DNA of 64,000 nt from JADJPO01 sp963825645 (GCA_963825645.1 CAWGTT010000002.1:124001-188000); one strand, 5' to 3'; counted from the stretch's first letter, positions 42,403 to 52,290 are shown. Made by a program: numbers and translations. The notes: generated by a model from the sequence alone, not told the origin.

Positions 42403-44271
42403 TCACGAGAAGAACCCGCCGAAGAGCCGACTGACCAGCCAGTCGAGTATTCCGGTCAGGCTCGGCCGGGGAAGGGTGATCTGTGGGATCGACGCCACCG
42501 GCTCCCAGTCGGGTGCGGCGCCGCCGCCGGCCACGAGCAGGGCGGCGACCAGGACGAAGCCGAGCAGCACGAGCAGCGCCCGCCAACCGGTGCGGCGGCT
42601 GACCACGCCCCGGGCGATCCCGCGCGTGCCGCGGCGCAGCACCGACCCCCCCGGACCCCACCAGGCCGCGAACCAGCCGGTCACGCAGGCCACGACCAGC
42701 GGGACGCCGCTGGCTGGGTCCGGCGCCGACGGCTCGATCACGGCGGCCGCCAGGAACGCCGAGCTCACCGCCAGCAGCGCCGGGAACATCAGGGCGAACG
42801 CCGCCATGGGCACCGAGGCCACCACCCGCCAGGGCAGGGAGGCGAGTGCCACGCCGACATCGCCGGAGCGGGGTCCGAACTCGAACCGGCGGCGCATCGT
42901 CGCGGTCATGGTCCGGTCGGCCACCCGGGCGAGAACGAGCCACAGCACGCTAAGCACGATGACCAGTCCGGGAGCCACCGCCGCCAGGACGGCCAGCGCG
43001 GCCAAGGCGACGGCGATCGTTGCCCGCACCGAGCGCTCGGTCACATCGTTGCCGGGCCGCGGGGCGGCCGGCGCGGACGGCGGGGAATCATGGGCAGGGG
43101 CGACGGGCGCACGGGACGACGGCGCAGCGGATGGCGCCGCCGAGGGCGCTGTGGCCGGTGCCGGCGGCACCGACCCGGACGGCGCCGCGCCACGGCCACC
43201 GCTGACACTCGGAACAGGCTGTGCGGGAAACGGTTTGGTCTGGTTCCGCGGCGTCTCGACCCTGGTCGTGCGGATCAGGTCGCGGGCCGGCGGCGGGTGG
43301 GGGACAGGAGGCGGCGGTGGCGCAGAACGCGGACTGGCCGGCGGCGGGCCGGGTCGCGATCCGGCCGGAGCGACGGTGAGCGGGACGGTGTGCACCTGGT
43401 CGGGCCGCAGCGCCGGAGCAAACACATGGTCCCCCGGTCGCCACGCCTCGATCTCGGACAGACCGGCGAGCAGCATGTCGCCGGTGCCGCGCCAGAGCGG
43501 GTTCACGGTCAGCGCGGCGGCCAAGACGCGCCCCAGCCGCGGGTCGACGCCGTCCAGGTCGGCCTCGCCGCGACGCACCCGGTCAAGCACCACCGGCGCG
43601 GGGCCGGAGCCGAACGGCGCCCGCCCGGTGGCCGCGTACGCCAGCGTCGCCCCCCACCCCCACCAGTCGGTCGCCGGCGTGATCGGCTGGCCCTCCACCA
43701 GCTCTGGAGGCAAGTATCCGGGGGTCCCCATCACCAGCCCGGAGGAGGTGATCCGGGCCTCGTCGGCCACATGGGCGATCCCGAAGTCGATCAGGATCGG
43801 GGCGTCGTCCAGCAGCAGCACGTTCGCCGGCTTGACGTCGCGGTGCACGATGCCCGCCTCGTGGATGACTCGCAGCGCCCCTACCATCACCCGGCCCAGA
43901 TGGGCGACGTAGGCCATCGGCAACGGACCGTGCTCGCGCACCTGGTGGTCGAGGGTGCGCGCCGGCACGAAGGCGGTGACCAGGTACGGCGAGGCGGCGT
44001 CGAGATCGGCGTCGAGCACCTCGGCGATGTTGGGGTGACGGACTCGGCGCAACGAGAGCACCTCACGGCCGAGCCGACGGCGCGCCACCCCGTCCCCGGT
44101 CACGTGCGGCTTGAGCACCTTGACGGCCACTGCGCGGCCGGACGGGTCGAGGGCGAGGTGCACAACGCCCATGCCGCCCTCACCGAGAGTGCCGACCAGC
44201 CGGTAGGGACCGACGAAGACCGACGAGCCGAGATGCCGGTCGCCCCCGAACCCCACGTTCACCGCGCTCAC
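42403..44271 (-). CDS. Serine/threonine protein kinase with membrane domain
   Basis: A 622-residue Hanks-type kinase. The glycine loop LGEGGMGVV is near 29, Lys51 binds ATP, the catalytic loop reads HRDVKPANVLL near 144 and DFG is near 160. A long Pro/Ala/Ser-rich linker (about 285-410) leads to four or five membrane helices (about 425-590) and a short tail. Unlike PknB there are no PASTA domains. GTG 44271 is the likely start. Substrate and signal are unknown. Convergent with the GGDEF-EAL gene. Confidence 0.93.
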   Translation of the reverse strand: MSAVNVGFGGDRHLGSSVFVGPYRLVGTLGEGGMGVVHLALDPSGRAVAVKVLKPHVTGDGVARRRLGREVLSLRRVRHPNIAEVLDADLDAASPYLVTAFVPARTLDHQVREHGPLPMAYVAHLGRVMVGALRVIHEAGIVHRDVKPANVLLLDDAPILIDFGIAHVADEARITSSGLVMGTPGYLPPELVEGQPITPATDWWGWGATLAYAATGRAPFGSGPAPVVLDRVRRGEADLDGVDPRLGRVLAAALTVNPLWRGTGDMLLAGLSEIEAWRPGDHVFAPALRPDQVHTVPLTVAPAGSRPGPPPASPRSAPPPPPVPHPPPARDLIRTTRVETPRNQTKPFPAQPVPSVSGGRGAAPSGSVPPAPATAPSAAPSAAPSSRAPVAPAHDSPPSAPAAPRPGNDVTERSVRATIAVALAALAVLAAVAPGLVIVLSVLWLVLARVADRTMTATMRRRFEFGPRSGDVGVALASLPWRVVASVPMAAFALMFPALLAVSSAFLAAAVIEPSAPDPASGVPLVVACVTGWFAAWWGPGGSVLRRGTRGIARGVVSRRTGWRALLVLLGFVLVAALLVAGGGAAPDWEPVASIPQITLPRPSLTGILDWLVSRLFGGFFS

Positions 44272-44357
44272 GTCACCTGAACGCGCCGAGACCGTCGATG
44301 ACTCCCGTCAGACCCGAGGTGGGACCTGACAGTCGGGACACCGACGGCGGTGATGGG

Positions 44358-44786
44358 TCAGCTCTGGATGTAGGCGGTCAGGTGGTCCCGCTCGATCTGC
44401 AGCTCACCGATTCGATGCTTGACCACGTCACCGATGCTGATGATGCCGACCATCCGGCCGTCGATCAGGACCGGAACGTGCCGGATGCGCCGCTCGGTCA
44501 TCATCACCATCATGTCGTCCACGACGGTGTCGGGGGTGCAGGTGTGGACCTGCGAGGTCATGATCTGGCTCACCGGAAGGTCGAGCAGGTCGGCCCCCTT
44601 GGACTGCAGATGGCGCACGACGTCCCGTTCGCTGACGATCCCGGCCACGGTGACCCCGTCGGGCGAGACCACGAGTGCACCGACCCGGTGCTCGGCCAGC
44701 GCATCGAGCAACGTCCGGACGGTCTCGTCCGGCGAGATGGTGACCACGAAGTCACCCTTGCCGCGCAGAACATCAGTGATCCGCAT
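44358..44786 (-). CDS. Two-CBS-domain protein
   Basis: A 142-residue protein with a tandem CBS pair (Bateman module): VRTLLDALAEHRVGALVVS, GIVSERDVVRHL in the first and DDMMVMMTERRIRHVPVL, GIISIGDVVKHRI in the second. Such modules sense adenine nucleotides. ATG 44786 has GGAGGTG upstream; the open frame back to 45002 is not coding. It follows the kinase gene upstream on the same strand by 86 bp, so the two may be coexpressed. Confidence 0.92.
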   Translation of the reverse strand: MRITDVLRGKGDFVVTISPDETVRTLLDALAEHRVGALVVSPDGVTVAGIVSERDVVRHLQSKGADLLDLPVSQIMTSQVHTCTPDTVVDDMMVMMTERRIRHVPVLIDGRMVGIISIGDVVKHRIGELQIERDHLTAYIQS

Positions 44787-44990
44787 GAACAACACCTCCG
44801 GGAACGGTGACGACGTAACGCGTGGTGCAGGTGAGCCATTCGACGTTATCCGGCCGAGGGTGGCTGAGGAACCCCCCGCTCGACCGGTTTGCCACATCGT
44901 CACCGCCGCCGGCGCCATCCGGGCGTCAGGTGGCACCGAAGAGGCACCGAATAGGCTAGGAGCCACCGCCCGCCGCCGCCCGACCAGTTC

Positions 44991-45500
44991 ATGAAGGAGC
45001 ACGCTCTGCCCGAGTTCCTCAGCGGTCGCCCGCTCTGGCAGGCGTTCGCTCTGCTCTACCTGGTCGCCACAGCACGGGGCCAGGCCACGTACTGGCTGGC
45101 CCGGGTGGTCGCCGAGCAGGCCGAGCAGCGGATCGGCCCGGACCTGAGTGGCTCACGGCTGGGCACGGTCCAGCGCTGGCTGCAGAGCGAGTCGGTCGAC
45201 CGGGGACGGCGTGCCGTTCGGCGCTGGGGTCTGCTCGCCGTCCCGTTCTGCTACCTGACCGTGGGCTTCCAGACCATGGTGCTGGCCGCGGCCGGTGCGC
45301 TACAGGTGGCCTGGTTGCCGTTCACGGTGGTGCAGGTGCCGGGGGCTCTGGCCTGGGCCCTGATCTACACCACGATCGGCTGGGCAGCCTGGGAGGCCAC
45401 CATGGCGGCGCTGAGCGGGCGGCCACTCGCCCTGGCCGCCGTGGCCTCGGTGGTGCTCGTGGTGATCGCCACCCGGTTAAGCCAGCGCATCCGGCGATGA
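44991..45500 (+). CDS. DedA-like (VTT domain) membrane protein
   Basis: A 169-residue membrane protein with about four hydrophobic segments. Its VTT/DedA-like layout is seen in VQRWLQSESVDRGRRAVRRWGLLAVPFCYLTVGFQ-type spacing, where an amphipathic re-entrant region precedes the core helices. It lacks the long N-terminal part of typical DedA proteins. Family assignment is moderate. A start at ATG 44991 has no clear ribosome site. Confidence 0.6.
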   Translation: MKEHALPEFLSGRPLWQAFALLYLVATARGQATYWLARVVAEQAEQRIGPDLSGSRLGTVQRWLQSESVDRGRRAVRRWGLLAVPFCYLTVGFQTMVLAAAGALQVAWLPFTVVQVPGALAWALIYTTIGWAAWEATMAALSGRPLALAAVASVVLVVIATRLSQRIRR

Positions 45501-45881
45501 GGTCGTCGTCGGCTGAACCCGGTGGAGTCGGCGGTGTCGCCGTGCCGGACCAGCGCCGTCGTGATCACCTGTGCGGGGTTCCCTCCCGGTGCACACCCCC
45601 GCGGCGCAGCGCGACATGATCGCGGCGTAGGGCCATCCGGGACCAGGCCTCGACTGGGTCTGACGTCTCGACTGGGTCCGACGGAGGGTGATCGCCTCGA
45701 AGTCCTTGCCGGTGCGGCGCCTGACTGTGAGGATGGACACTTGGTAGCCCTGCCCGTTTCACGGGTCGGGCCGCCATGCACGTGTATCGGCTGCCCCACC
45801 GACCCCGGTCACAGTGACCCGGGGCGAACCCTCACTCGGATCGTCCGGCACGTTCCTGCCGGTGAAGGGATCTATCGAATC
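45501..45881. other. 381-bp region without a convincing gene
   Basis: Upstream of the ABC ATPase gene. A 15-bp direct repeat, CTCGACTGGGTCTGA and CTCGACTGGGTCCGA, is near 45650-45682. On the minus strand, GTG near 45740 opens about 20 codons of coding-like composition (SILTVRRRTGKDFEAITL) which then degenerate, possibly a gene remnant. The last 60 bases must hold the msmK promoter, with GAAGGGA 12 bases before its ATG. Confidence 0.5.
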
Positions 45882-46955
45882 ATGGCGACCGTAACGTTCG
45901 ACAAGGCCAGCCGGGTCTACCCGGGTGCCACCAAACCCTCCGTTGACAACCTCGACCTGCAGATCCAGGACGGCGAGTTCCTTGTGGTGGTCGGCCCGTC
46001 CGGCTGCGGCAAATCCACGGCCCTGCGAATGCTCGCCGGCCTGGAGGACGTCAACTCAGGCCGGGTCCTGATCGGTGAACGCGACGTCACTCAGGTGCCG
46101 CCGAAGGACCGCGACATCGCGATGGTGTTCCAGAGCTACGCGCTGTACCCGCACATGACGGTGGCCGACAACATGGGCTTCGCGCTCAAGATCGCCGGGG
46201 TGCCGAAGGACCAGATCCGCACCCGCGTCGAGGAGGCCGCCAAGATCCTCGACCTCACCGCGTACCTCGAGCGCAAGCCGAAGGCGCTCTCCGGTGGACA
46301 GCGCCAGCGCGTCGCGATGGGCCGGGCGATCGTGCGCAAGCCTCAGGTGTTCCTGATGGACGAGCCGCTGTCCAACCTGGACGCCAAGCTCCGCGTCCAG
46401 ACGCGCACCCAGATCGCCTCCCTGCAGCGGCAGCTGGGCGTCACCACGGTCTACGTCACCCACGACCAGACCGAGGCCATGACCATGGGCGACCGGATCT
46501 GCGTGCTCAAGGACGGTCTACTCCAGCAGGTCGGCACACCGCGCGACCTGTACGACGAGCCGGACAACGTGTTCGTGGCCGGCTTCATCGGGTCGCCGGC
46601 GATGAACCTGCTCGACGTGGCGACCACCGACGGCGGTGTCAAGCTCGGCGACATGGTGTTCCCGGTCGAGCGGGGCGTGCTCGCCAAGGCGACGAGCGGC
46701 AAGGTCACCATGGGCATGCGCCCCGAGGACCTCGAGCTGTCCGAGCACGGGCTCGCGGTCGAGGTGGACGTCGTCGAAGAGCTCGGCGCCGACGCCTACA
46801 TCTATGGGCACGTCATGGGAGACGACAGCCTCCAGGTGATCGCCCGGACCGATGGCCGCAATCCTCCCAAGAAGGGCGCGACGGTGCACTTCGCTCCGAC
46901 CCAGGACCACGTGCACCTCTTCGACACCGCGTCGGGCGAGCGTCTGACCAGCTGA
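45882..46955 (+). CDS. Multi-sugar ABC transporter ATPase (MsmK/UgpC type)
   Basis: A 357-residue ABC ATPase. Walker A is GPSGCGKST (38-46), the signature LSGGQRQRVAMGRA lies near 137, Walker B with D-loop MDEPLSNLDAKLR near 160, and a C-terminal TOBE domain from about 270. In actinobacteria such a lone, shared ATPase (MsmK/MsiK) energises several sugar importers. No permease or binding protein adjoins it, which supports that shared role. ATG 45882 is the start. A 22-bp hairpin follows 34 bp after the stop. Confidence 0.93.
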   Translation: MATVTFDKASRVYPGATKPSVDNLDLQIQDGEFLVVVGPSGCGKSTALRMLAGLEDVNSGRVLIGERDVTQVPPKDRDIAMVFQSYALYPHMTVADNMGFALKIAGVPKDQIRTRVEEAAKILDLTAYLERKPKALSGGQRQRVAMGRAIVRKPQVFLMDEPLSNLDAKLRVQTRTQIASLQRQLGVTTVYVTHDQTEAMTMGDRICVLKDGLLQQVGTPRDLYDEPDNVFVAGFIGSPAMNLLDVATTDGGVKLGDMVFPVERGVLAKATSGKVTMGMRPEDLELSEHGLAVEVDVVEELGADAYIYGHVMGDDSLQVIARTDGRNPPKKGATVHFAPTQDHVHLFDTASGERLTS

Positions 46956-46989
46956 GTCGCAAGCGCCCGGCCCACGGATGGGCTGATCG

Positions 46990-47041
46990 ACGACTGAGGA
47001 GGGGTGGCCGCCACGTTGGGCGGCCACCCCTCCTCAGTCGT
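46990..47041. terminator. 22-bp palindrome after the ABC ATPase gene
   Basis: Arms 46990-47011 and 47020-47041 pair perfectly over 22 bp (23 with C47012/G47019) around a 6- to 8-nt loop. It lies at the convergent junction with the small zinc-finger gene. Probably a bidirectional terminator without a T-tract. Confidence 0.85.
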
Positions 47042-47076
47042 GGGCGAGTCCGGGTCCTGCTGAGCGGAGGCGGGGA

Positions 47077-47247
47077 CTAGGGAGAGGTCTGGCCGGGGTG
47101 CACCTGCTCGTAGTGTGAGGTGAGCACGGCGCCGGCCTGACCGGCACGGTGAGCGATCCTCCGCCCGCACACCGCGCACCGCACCACCGGCAGCTTGGTC
47201 ACGGTGACGGGGAAGGAGCGCCGACGCGCGGTATCACGGGACGCCAT
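47077..47247 (-). CDS. Small C2H2-like zinc-finger protein
   Basis: A 56-residue protein with Cys-x2-Cys at residues 24-27 (VRCAVCGRR) and HYEQVH at 45-50, spaced like a C2H2 finger or zinc ribbon: CxxC, 17 residues, HxxxxH. The N terminus is basic (MASRDTARRRSFPV). ATG 47247; the stop TAG is at 47077. Codon use is fully actinobacterial. Short proteins of this kind occur in related genomes without a known role; it may bind nucleic acid. It is the smallest gene I call and is convergent with the ABC ATPase gene. Confidence 0.7.
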   Translation of the reverse strand: MASRDTARRRSFPVTVTKLPVVRCAVCGRRIAHRAGQAGAVLTSHYEQVHPGQTSP

Positions 47248-47488
47248 GACTCACAGTGTCCCAAGCGCGGGCGGCGGCAGCCACTCGTCCGACGCAGGGT
47301 CACCTGAGTGGCCCAAGCCCTGGCCGTGTGCGGTGCCATGCCCACACGGCGTGACCGTGGCCCCGATCGGATCACGCAGGTGACCCAGCCAGCAGGCTGG
47401 ACCGTGTCGCCCGCAGTTCCGCGACGGGTTGTCGCGACAGTGAGTTCGCCCGGCCGCAGGCAGGCGCACCCCGGCACAATGGGCGGCG

Positions 47489-48748
47489 ATGAGCCCACCA
47501 CCGACCGGCCGCCTGTCCATCACCGCCGCGGCGCCGGACCCCGCCCTGCTCGACCTGCCCTGGCACGTGCCACTGGAGGACTGGCCGGACGAGCTGCTCG
47601 CCGCGCTGCCTCGAGGCATCTCCCGGCACACCGTGCGGTTCGTGCGGATGTCGGGCGCCGTCTTCGCCGTCAAGGAGATCGACGCGAAGCTGGCCACCAA
47701 CGAGTACGGGCTGCTGCGTATGCTGCGCCGGCTCGATCTTCCGGTCGTCGAACCGGTCGGGGTGATCAGCGGCCGCACGGCCCCGGACGGCGAGCCGCTG
47801 GAGTCGGCGCTGGTCACCCGACATCTGCAGTTCTCCCTTCCCTACCGCGTCCTGTTCTCCCGGGCGCTGCGCGACGACACCGCCACCCGGCTGGTGGACG
47901 CGCTCGCCGTGCTCATGGTCCGCCTGCATCTGTCGGGCTTCTACTGGGGCGATGTCTCGCTGTCGAACACGCTCTTCCGCCGGGACGCCGGCGCGTTCGC
48001 GGCCTACCTCGTCGACGCCGAGACCGGCGACGTCCACCGGACCCTGTCTGTCGGCCAACGAGAGTACGACCTGGAGCTGGCCTGCCTGAACATCGCCGGC
48101 GAGCTGATGGACCTGCAGGCCGGCGGCTACATCGACGAGGAGTTCGACCCGACGGCGGTCAGCGAGGCGCTCGCCGAGCGGTACCGCTCGCTGTGGGCCC
48201 AGCTCACCGAGCCGGAGTCGTTCGAGCGCGGTGAGCGGTGGCGGGTCGACGCCCGGATCCGTCGGCTCAACCACCTGGGCTTCGACGTGGGCGAGCTGAC
48301 GCTCAGCACGGACATCGGCGGAACATCGGTGGTCATCGAGCCGAAGGTGGTCGACGCCGGGCACCACTCCAGGCGGCTGATCCGATTGACCGGCCTGGAC
48401 GTCGAGGAGAACCAGGCCCGCCGGCTGCTCAACGACATGGACACCTACGTCGCCGCCACCGACCGGCAGGGTGTCGACGAGGAGATGCTCGCCCACGAGT
48501 GGCTCACCCGCTGCTTCGAGCCGGTGCTGGGCGTCGTCCCGAAGGAGCTGCGCGGCAAGCTCGAACCGGCCGAGATCTACCACGAGGTGCTGGAGCATCG
48601 CTGGTACCTCTCCGAGCATCGCGGGTACGACGTCGGCCTCGATGACGCAGTGCGCAGCTACGTGGCCCACGTACTGCCGAGCAAGCCGGAAGAGAGCTCG
48701 ATCGTCGGGATCGACACCTTGGAGGTACCGATCGTCTTCGACGACTAA
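47489..48748 (+). CDS. DUF4032 protein
   Basis: A 419-residue protein of the actinobacterial DUF4032 family. The N-terminal half resembles a kinase-like fold (VFAVKEIDAKLATNEY near 58 with a plausible ATP Lys, HLSGFYWGDVSLSNTLF near 150 as a catalytic-loop-like segment); the C-terminal half is DUF4032 proper. Small-molecule or LPS-kinase-like activity is suggested but not established. ATG 47489. It is 160 bp upstream of glgP on the same strand; two direct 11-bp repeats (CGACGACTAAC) overlap its stop. Confidence 0.8.
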   Translation: MSPPPTGRLSITAAAPDPALLDLPWHVPLEDWPDELLAALPRGISRHTVRFVRMSGAVFAVKEIDAKLATNEYGLLRMLRRLDLPVVEPVGVISGRTAPDGEPLESALVTRHLQFSLPYRVLFSRALRDDTATRLVDALAVLMVRLHLSGFYWGDVSLSNTLFRRDAGAFAAYLVDAETGDVHRTLSVGQREYDLELACLNIAGELMDLQAGGYIDEEFDPTAVSEALAERYRSLWAQLTEPESFERGERWRVDARIRRLNHLGFDVGELTLSTDIGGTSVVIEPKVVDAGHHSRRLIRLTGLDVEENQARRLLNDMDTYVAATDRQGVDEEMLAHEWLTRCFEPVLGVVPKELRGKLEPAEIYHEVLEHRWYLSEHRGYDVGLDDAVRSYVAHVLPSKPEESSIVGIDTLEVPIVFDD

Positions 48749-48908
48749 CGACGACTAACGACCCGGGTTGGGACGGCCGAAACGGCGTCCACATGACGTC
48801 CCAGCCAGGGCTGTGGGATTCCCCGAGCCCAAGGTCTGTCGACACGTCCCGTTTCGGCACGGTAGAGATGACGACTCGGGATGTCGACCTCCGGCCGGCT
48901 AAGACGGG

Positions 48909-51392
48909 ATGCGCATGGAATCGACGCACAAGCGGCCACGGCTGCGTGCACTGGGCCGCTCAGCCAAGGACTTCGAGCAGGACCTGGTCAGCAACCTCTA
49001 CTACAGCCGGGGCACCACCATGGAGTCGGCGAGCCGCCAGGACGCCTACCACACGCTGGCGGTGACCATCCGAGACCGATTGGTCGACCGGCAGGCGCGC
49101 ACTGCGGCGGCGCACTACGACGCCAACCCGCGCTTCGTGTACTACCTCTCCGCCGAGTACATGCTCGGTCGACAGCTCCGTCAGAACCTCCTGTACACCG
49201 ACACCGAACAGACGGTGCGCACCGTTCTGGGTGGTCTGGGACTCGACCTCGACGACCTGGCCACCCTGGACGTCGAGCCGGGCCTGGGCAACGGCGGTCT
49301 GGGCCGGCTGGCCGCCTGCCTGCTCGACTCGCTGGCCACCCTGGACATCCCCGCGGTCGGCTACGGAATCCGCTACGACTTCGGCATCTTCAAGCAGGAG
49401 TTCGCCGACGGCGAGCAGGTCGAGACCCCCGACGACTGGACCTTCTACGGCAACCCCTGGGAGTTCCCCGCCCCGGACGACCGCCAGGTGGTCGGGTTCT
49501 ACGGGCACACCGAGAGCGACGGCGACCCGCACAACCTGCGCCGGCGCTGGATCCCGGGCGAGACCGTCCGGGGCGAACCCAGCCACATGCTCGTCCCCGG
49601 GTACGACACCCAGACGGTGAACATCGTCCGGCTGTGGCATGCCCGGGCCAGCCGACAGTCGTTCGACCTGCGCCGGTTCTCGGCGGGGCAGTACGCCGAG
49701 GCGGTGCTGGACGCCCTCCGGTCGGACAACATCAGCAAGGTCCTCTACCCCGATGACAGCACCGAGCCCGGCCGCGAACTGCGGCTCAAGCAGCAGTACT
49801 TCCTGGTCTCCTGCTCGCTGCGGGACATCATCCGGCGGTTCCGGTTCCGCAACAACGACTGGGATGACTTCCCGGACAAGGTCGTCGTCCAGCTCAACGA
49901 CACCCACCCGGTGCTGGCCATCGTCGAGCTGATGCGCCTGCTCGTCGACGAGCAGCGGCTGGCCTGGGCGCAGGCGTGGTCGATCACCCAACGCACGTTC
50001 AACTACACGTGCCACACCCTGCTGCCCGAGGCCCTGGAAGCCTGGCCGGTGCGCGTGATCGGCCGGCTGTTACCCCGGCACATGGAGATCATCTACTCGA
50101 TCAACTACTTCTTCCTGCAGGGGGTGGCGCTGCGCCATCCCGGAGACCACGAGACCTTGCGGACGGTGTCCCTGATCGAGGACGGCCATGACGCCCGCGT
50201 GCGGATGGCGAACCTGGCCGTGGTCGGCAGCTCGGCGGTGAACGGCGTGGCCGAGCTGCACTCCCAGCTGCTCACCGACACCACCTTGCGCGACTTCGCG
50301 CAGCTGTGGCCGGACCGCTTCCACAACGTCACCAACGGAGTCACGCCGCGACGCTTCATGCGGCTGGCCAACCCGGGCCTGTCCGAACTGATCAGCTCGG
50401 GGCTCGGCGGCGAGGGCTGGCTGAAGGACCTGGACCGGCTGCGCGAGCTGGAACCACTGGCCGAGGACCGCGAGACGCGCGAGCGTTGGCGCGCCATCAA
50501 GCGCGCCAACCTGGTCGACCTCGCCGCCTACACGGACGAGGCGATCGGGGTGCGGGTGGACCCCGACTCGATGTGCGATGTGATGATCAAGAGGTTCCAC
50601 GAATACAAGCGCCAGCTGCTCAAGGTGCTGCACGTCGTGACCGTCTACCAGAGGATCATCGACGATCCCCAGCGCGACGTCGTCCCGCGGACCGTGGTGT
50701 TCAGCGGCAAGGCCGCTCCCGCATACCACGCGGCCAAGCGGATCATGAAGCTGATCAACTCGGTGGCCGGGGTGGTCAACACCGACCCGGTGGTGGCCGG
50801 GCGGCTCACGCTGGCCTTCCTGCCGGACTACAACGTGGCTCGGGCCGAGCTGATCGTTCCGGCGGCGCACCTGTCGGAGCAGATCTCCATGGCCGGCAAG
50901 GAGGCCTCGGGGACCGGGAACATGAAGCTGGCCCTGAACGGCGCCCTGACGATCGGCACCCTGGACGGCGCGAACATCGAGATCCGCGACCAGGTGGGCG
51001 CAGACAACTTCTTCCTGTTCGGGTTGGACGCCGAGCAGGCTGCCGGGATGCGCGCGGCCGGGTACCGGCCGCGGGACTACTACGAGTCCGACGATGAGCT
51101 GCGCGCGGCCATCGACGCGATCGCCGGCGGGGCGTTCTCCGGTGGCGACAGCTCGGTCTTCGCCGGCGTCATCGACAGCCTGATGGGCTGGGACGAGTAC
51201 CTGGTGCTGGCCGACTACCGCTCCTACATCGATGCCCAGGACCAGGTCGATCTGGCCTGGCGGGACCAGGACTCCTGGACCCGGATGTCGATCCTGAACA
51301 CCGCACGCTGTGGTTTCTTCTCCTCCGACCGCACGATCCAGGACTACTGCCGCGAGATCTGGAAGGTCTCGCCGGTCAGGGTGCCGAAGTAA
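48909..51392 (+). CDS. glgP: Glycogen phosphorylase
   Basis: An 827-residue GT35 enzyme that releases glucose 1-phosphate from glycogen or maltodextrin. The N-terminal FVYYLSAEYMLGRQLRQNLL and the PLP site SGTGNMKLALNG with the Schiff-base lysine near residue 674 are characteristic. Length is normal. ATG 48909 or ATG 48915 may be used. It stands alone; no glg branching or debranching gene is adjacent. The upstream DUF4032 gene is separately spaced. Confidence 0.96.
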   Translation: MRMESTHKRPRLRALGRSAKDFEQDLVSNLYYSRGTTMESASRQDAYHTLAVTIRDRLVDRQARTAAAHYDANPRFVYYLSAEYMLGRQLRQNLLYTDTEQTVRTVLGGLGLDLDDLATLDVEPGLGNGGLGRLAACLLDSLATLDIPAVGYGIRYDFGIFKQEFADGEQVETPDDWTFYGNPWEFPAPDDRQVVGFYGHTESDGDPHNLRRRWIPGETVRGEPSHMLVPGYDTQTVNIVRLWHARASRQSFDLRRFSAGQYAEAVLDALRSDNISKVLYPDDSTEPGRELRLKQQYFLVSCSLRDIIRRFRFRNNDWDDFPDKVVVQLNDTHPVLAIVELMRLLVDEQRLAWAQAWSITQRTFNYTCHTLLPEALEAWPVRVIGRLLPRHMEIIYSINYFFLQGVALRHPGDHETLRTVSLIEDGHDARVRMANLAVVGSSAVNGVAELHSQLLTDTTLRDFAQLWPDRFHNVTNGVTPRRFMRLANPGLSELISSGLGGEGWLKDLDRLRELEPLAEDRETRERWRAIKRANLVDLAAYTDEAIGVRVDPDSMCDVMIKRFHEYKRQLLKVLHVVTVYQRIIDDPQRDVVPRTVVFSGKAAPAYHAAKRIMKLINSVAGVVNTDPVVAGRLTLAFLPDYNVARAELIVPAAHLSEQISMAGKEASGTGNMKLALNGALTIGTLDGANIEIRDQVGADNFFLFGLDAEQAAGMRAAGYRPRDYYESDDELRAAIDAIAGGAFSGGDSSVFAGVIDSLMGWDEYLVLADYRSYIDAQDQVDLAWRDQDSWTRMSILNTARCGFFSSDRTIQDYCREIWKVSPVRVPK

Positions 51393-51408
51393 CGCGGGGC
51401 AGGCAGAG

Positions 51409-52254
51409 TCAGCTCACCACGGTGGGGGTGCGCTCCTGCTCGGTCGCAGACGCTACCCGGCGTTGCGGGCGCAGGAAGAGCGCGAGCATCGCCGCCAGGT
51501 AGGCGGTCCAGACCGCGGCATGCAGCAAGCTGGTCTTCGGCAGGAACCCGACCGTTCCGCGCAGCAGGACGCCGTACCAGCTGTCCGAGGGGATCTGTGC
51601 GCTGACGTCGAAGGCGAGCGCATCCTCGCCGGGCACCACACCGGCCTCCTGTAGTTCGTGTACGCCGTATCCGAGCACGCCGGCCGCGATGACGATCAGG
51701 GCCAGCCCCGTCCAGGTGAAGAACGAGGCGAGGTTGATCCGCATCGCGCCGCGGTAGATCAGGTAGCCGACGGCGACCGCGATCACGATCCCGAGCAGGG
51801 CGCCGGTCAGCGGCTGCCAGCCCTCGCCCGTGGCCCTGATGGCCGACCAGATGAACAGCGCGGTCTCCACCCCTTCCCGGCCGACCGCCAGGAATGCCGT
51901 GGCGGCGATCGCGACGGGGCCGACGACCAGCGCCTTGGTCATCTTGCCGTCCAGCTCGTTGCGCATGGTGCGGGCCGCCTTGCGCATCCACAGCACCATC
52001 CAGGTGACGAAGCCGACCGCCACGATGGACAGCACTCCGGCGAAGATCTCCTCGCCGCGCTCACTCATGTTCCGGCTGGTGAAGGTGATCACCGCCCAGA
52101 CACCGAAGCTCATCGCGACGGCTGCGCCCACTCCGGCGCTGACCCACGGGAGCATGTCCCGGCGTCCGGACTTGACCAGATAGGCGACAAGGATGCCGAC
52201 CACGAGCGCGGCCTCGAGGCCCTCTCGCAGGCCGATCAGCAGGTTGGCGACCAC
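51409..52254 (-). CDS. efeU: FTR1/EfeU-type iron permease
   Basis: A 281-residue membrane protein with seven helices. The two iron-binding REGxE motifs are present: LREGLEA at about residues 9-15 and GREGVET near 127. Such permeases import iron, usually with a lipoprotein EfeO and a haem-peroxidase EfeB, but neither is next to it. The start ATG 52254 lies 37 bp from an IdeR/DtxR-like box, so it should be iron-repressed. Confidence 0.92.
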   Translation of the reverse strand: MVANLLIGLREGLEAALVVGILVAYLVKSGRRDMLPWVSAGVGAAVAMSFGVWAVITFTSRNMSERGEEIFAGVLSIVAVGFVTWMVLWMRKAARTMRNELDGKMTKALVVGPVAIAATAFLAVGREGVETALFIWSAIRATGEGWQPLTGALLGIVIAVAVGYLIYRGAMRINLASFFTWTGLALIVIAAGVLGYGVHELQEAGVVPGEDALAFDVSAQIPSDSWYGVLLRGTVGFLPKTSLLHAAVWTAYLAAMLALFLRPQRRVASATEQERTPTVVS

Positions 52255-52290
52255 ATGAACTCCATGGGGGACGAGTAAGGCTTGCCTTAG

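Noticed and set aside
42500..43900. 478-codon plus-strand frame antisense to the kinase
   Set aside because: Ala/Gly/Ser-rich shadow of the kinase linker; no motifs.
47248..47488. Gene between the zinc-finger gene and DUF4032
   Set aside because: Several open frames but none with coding composition or motif; treated as a divergent promoter region.
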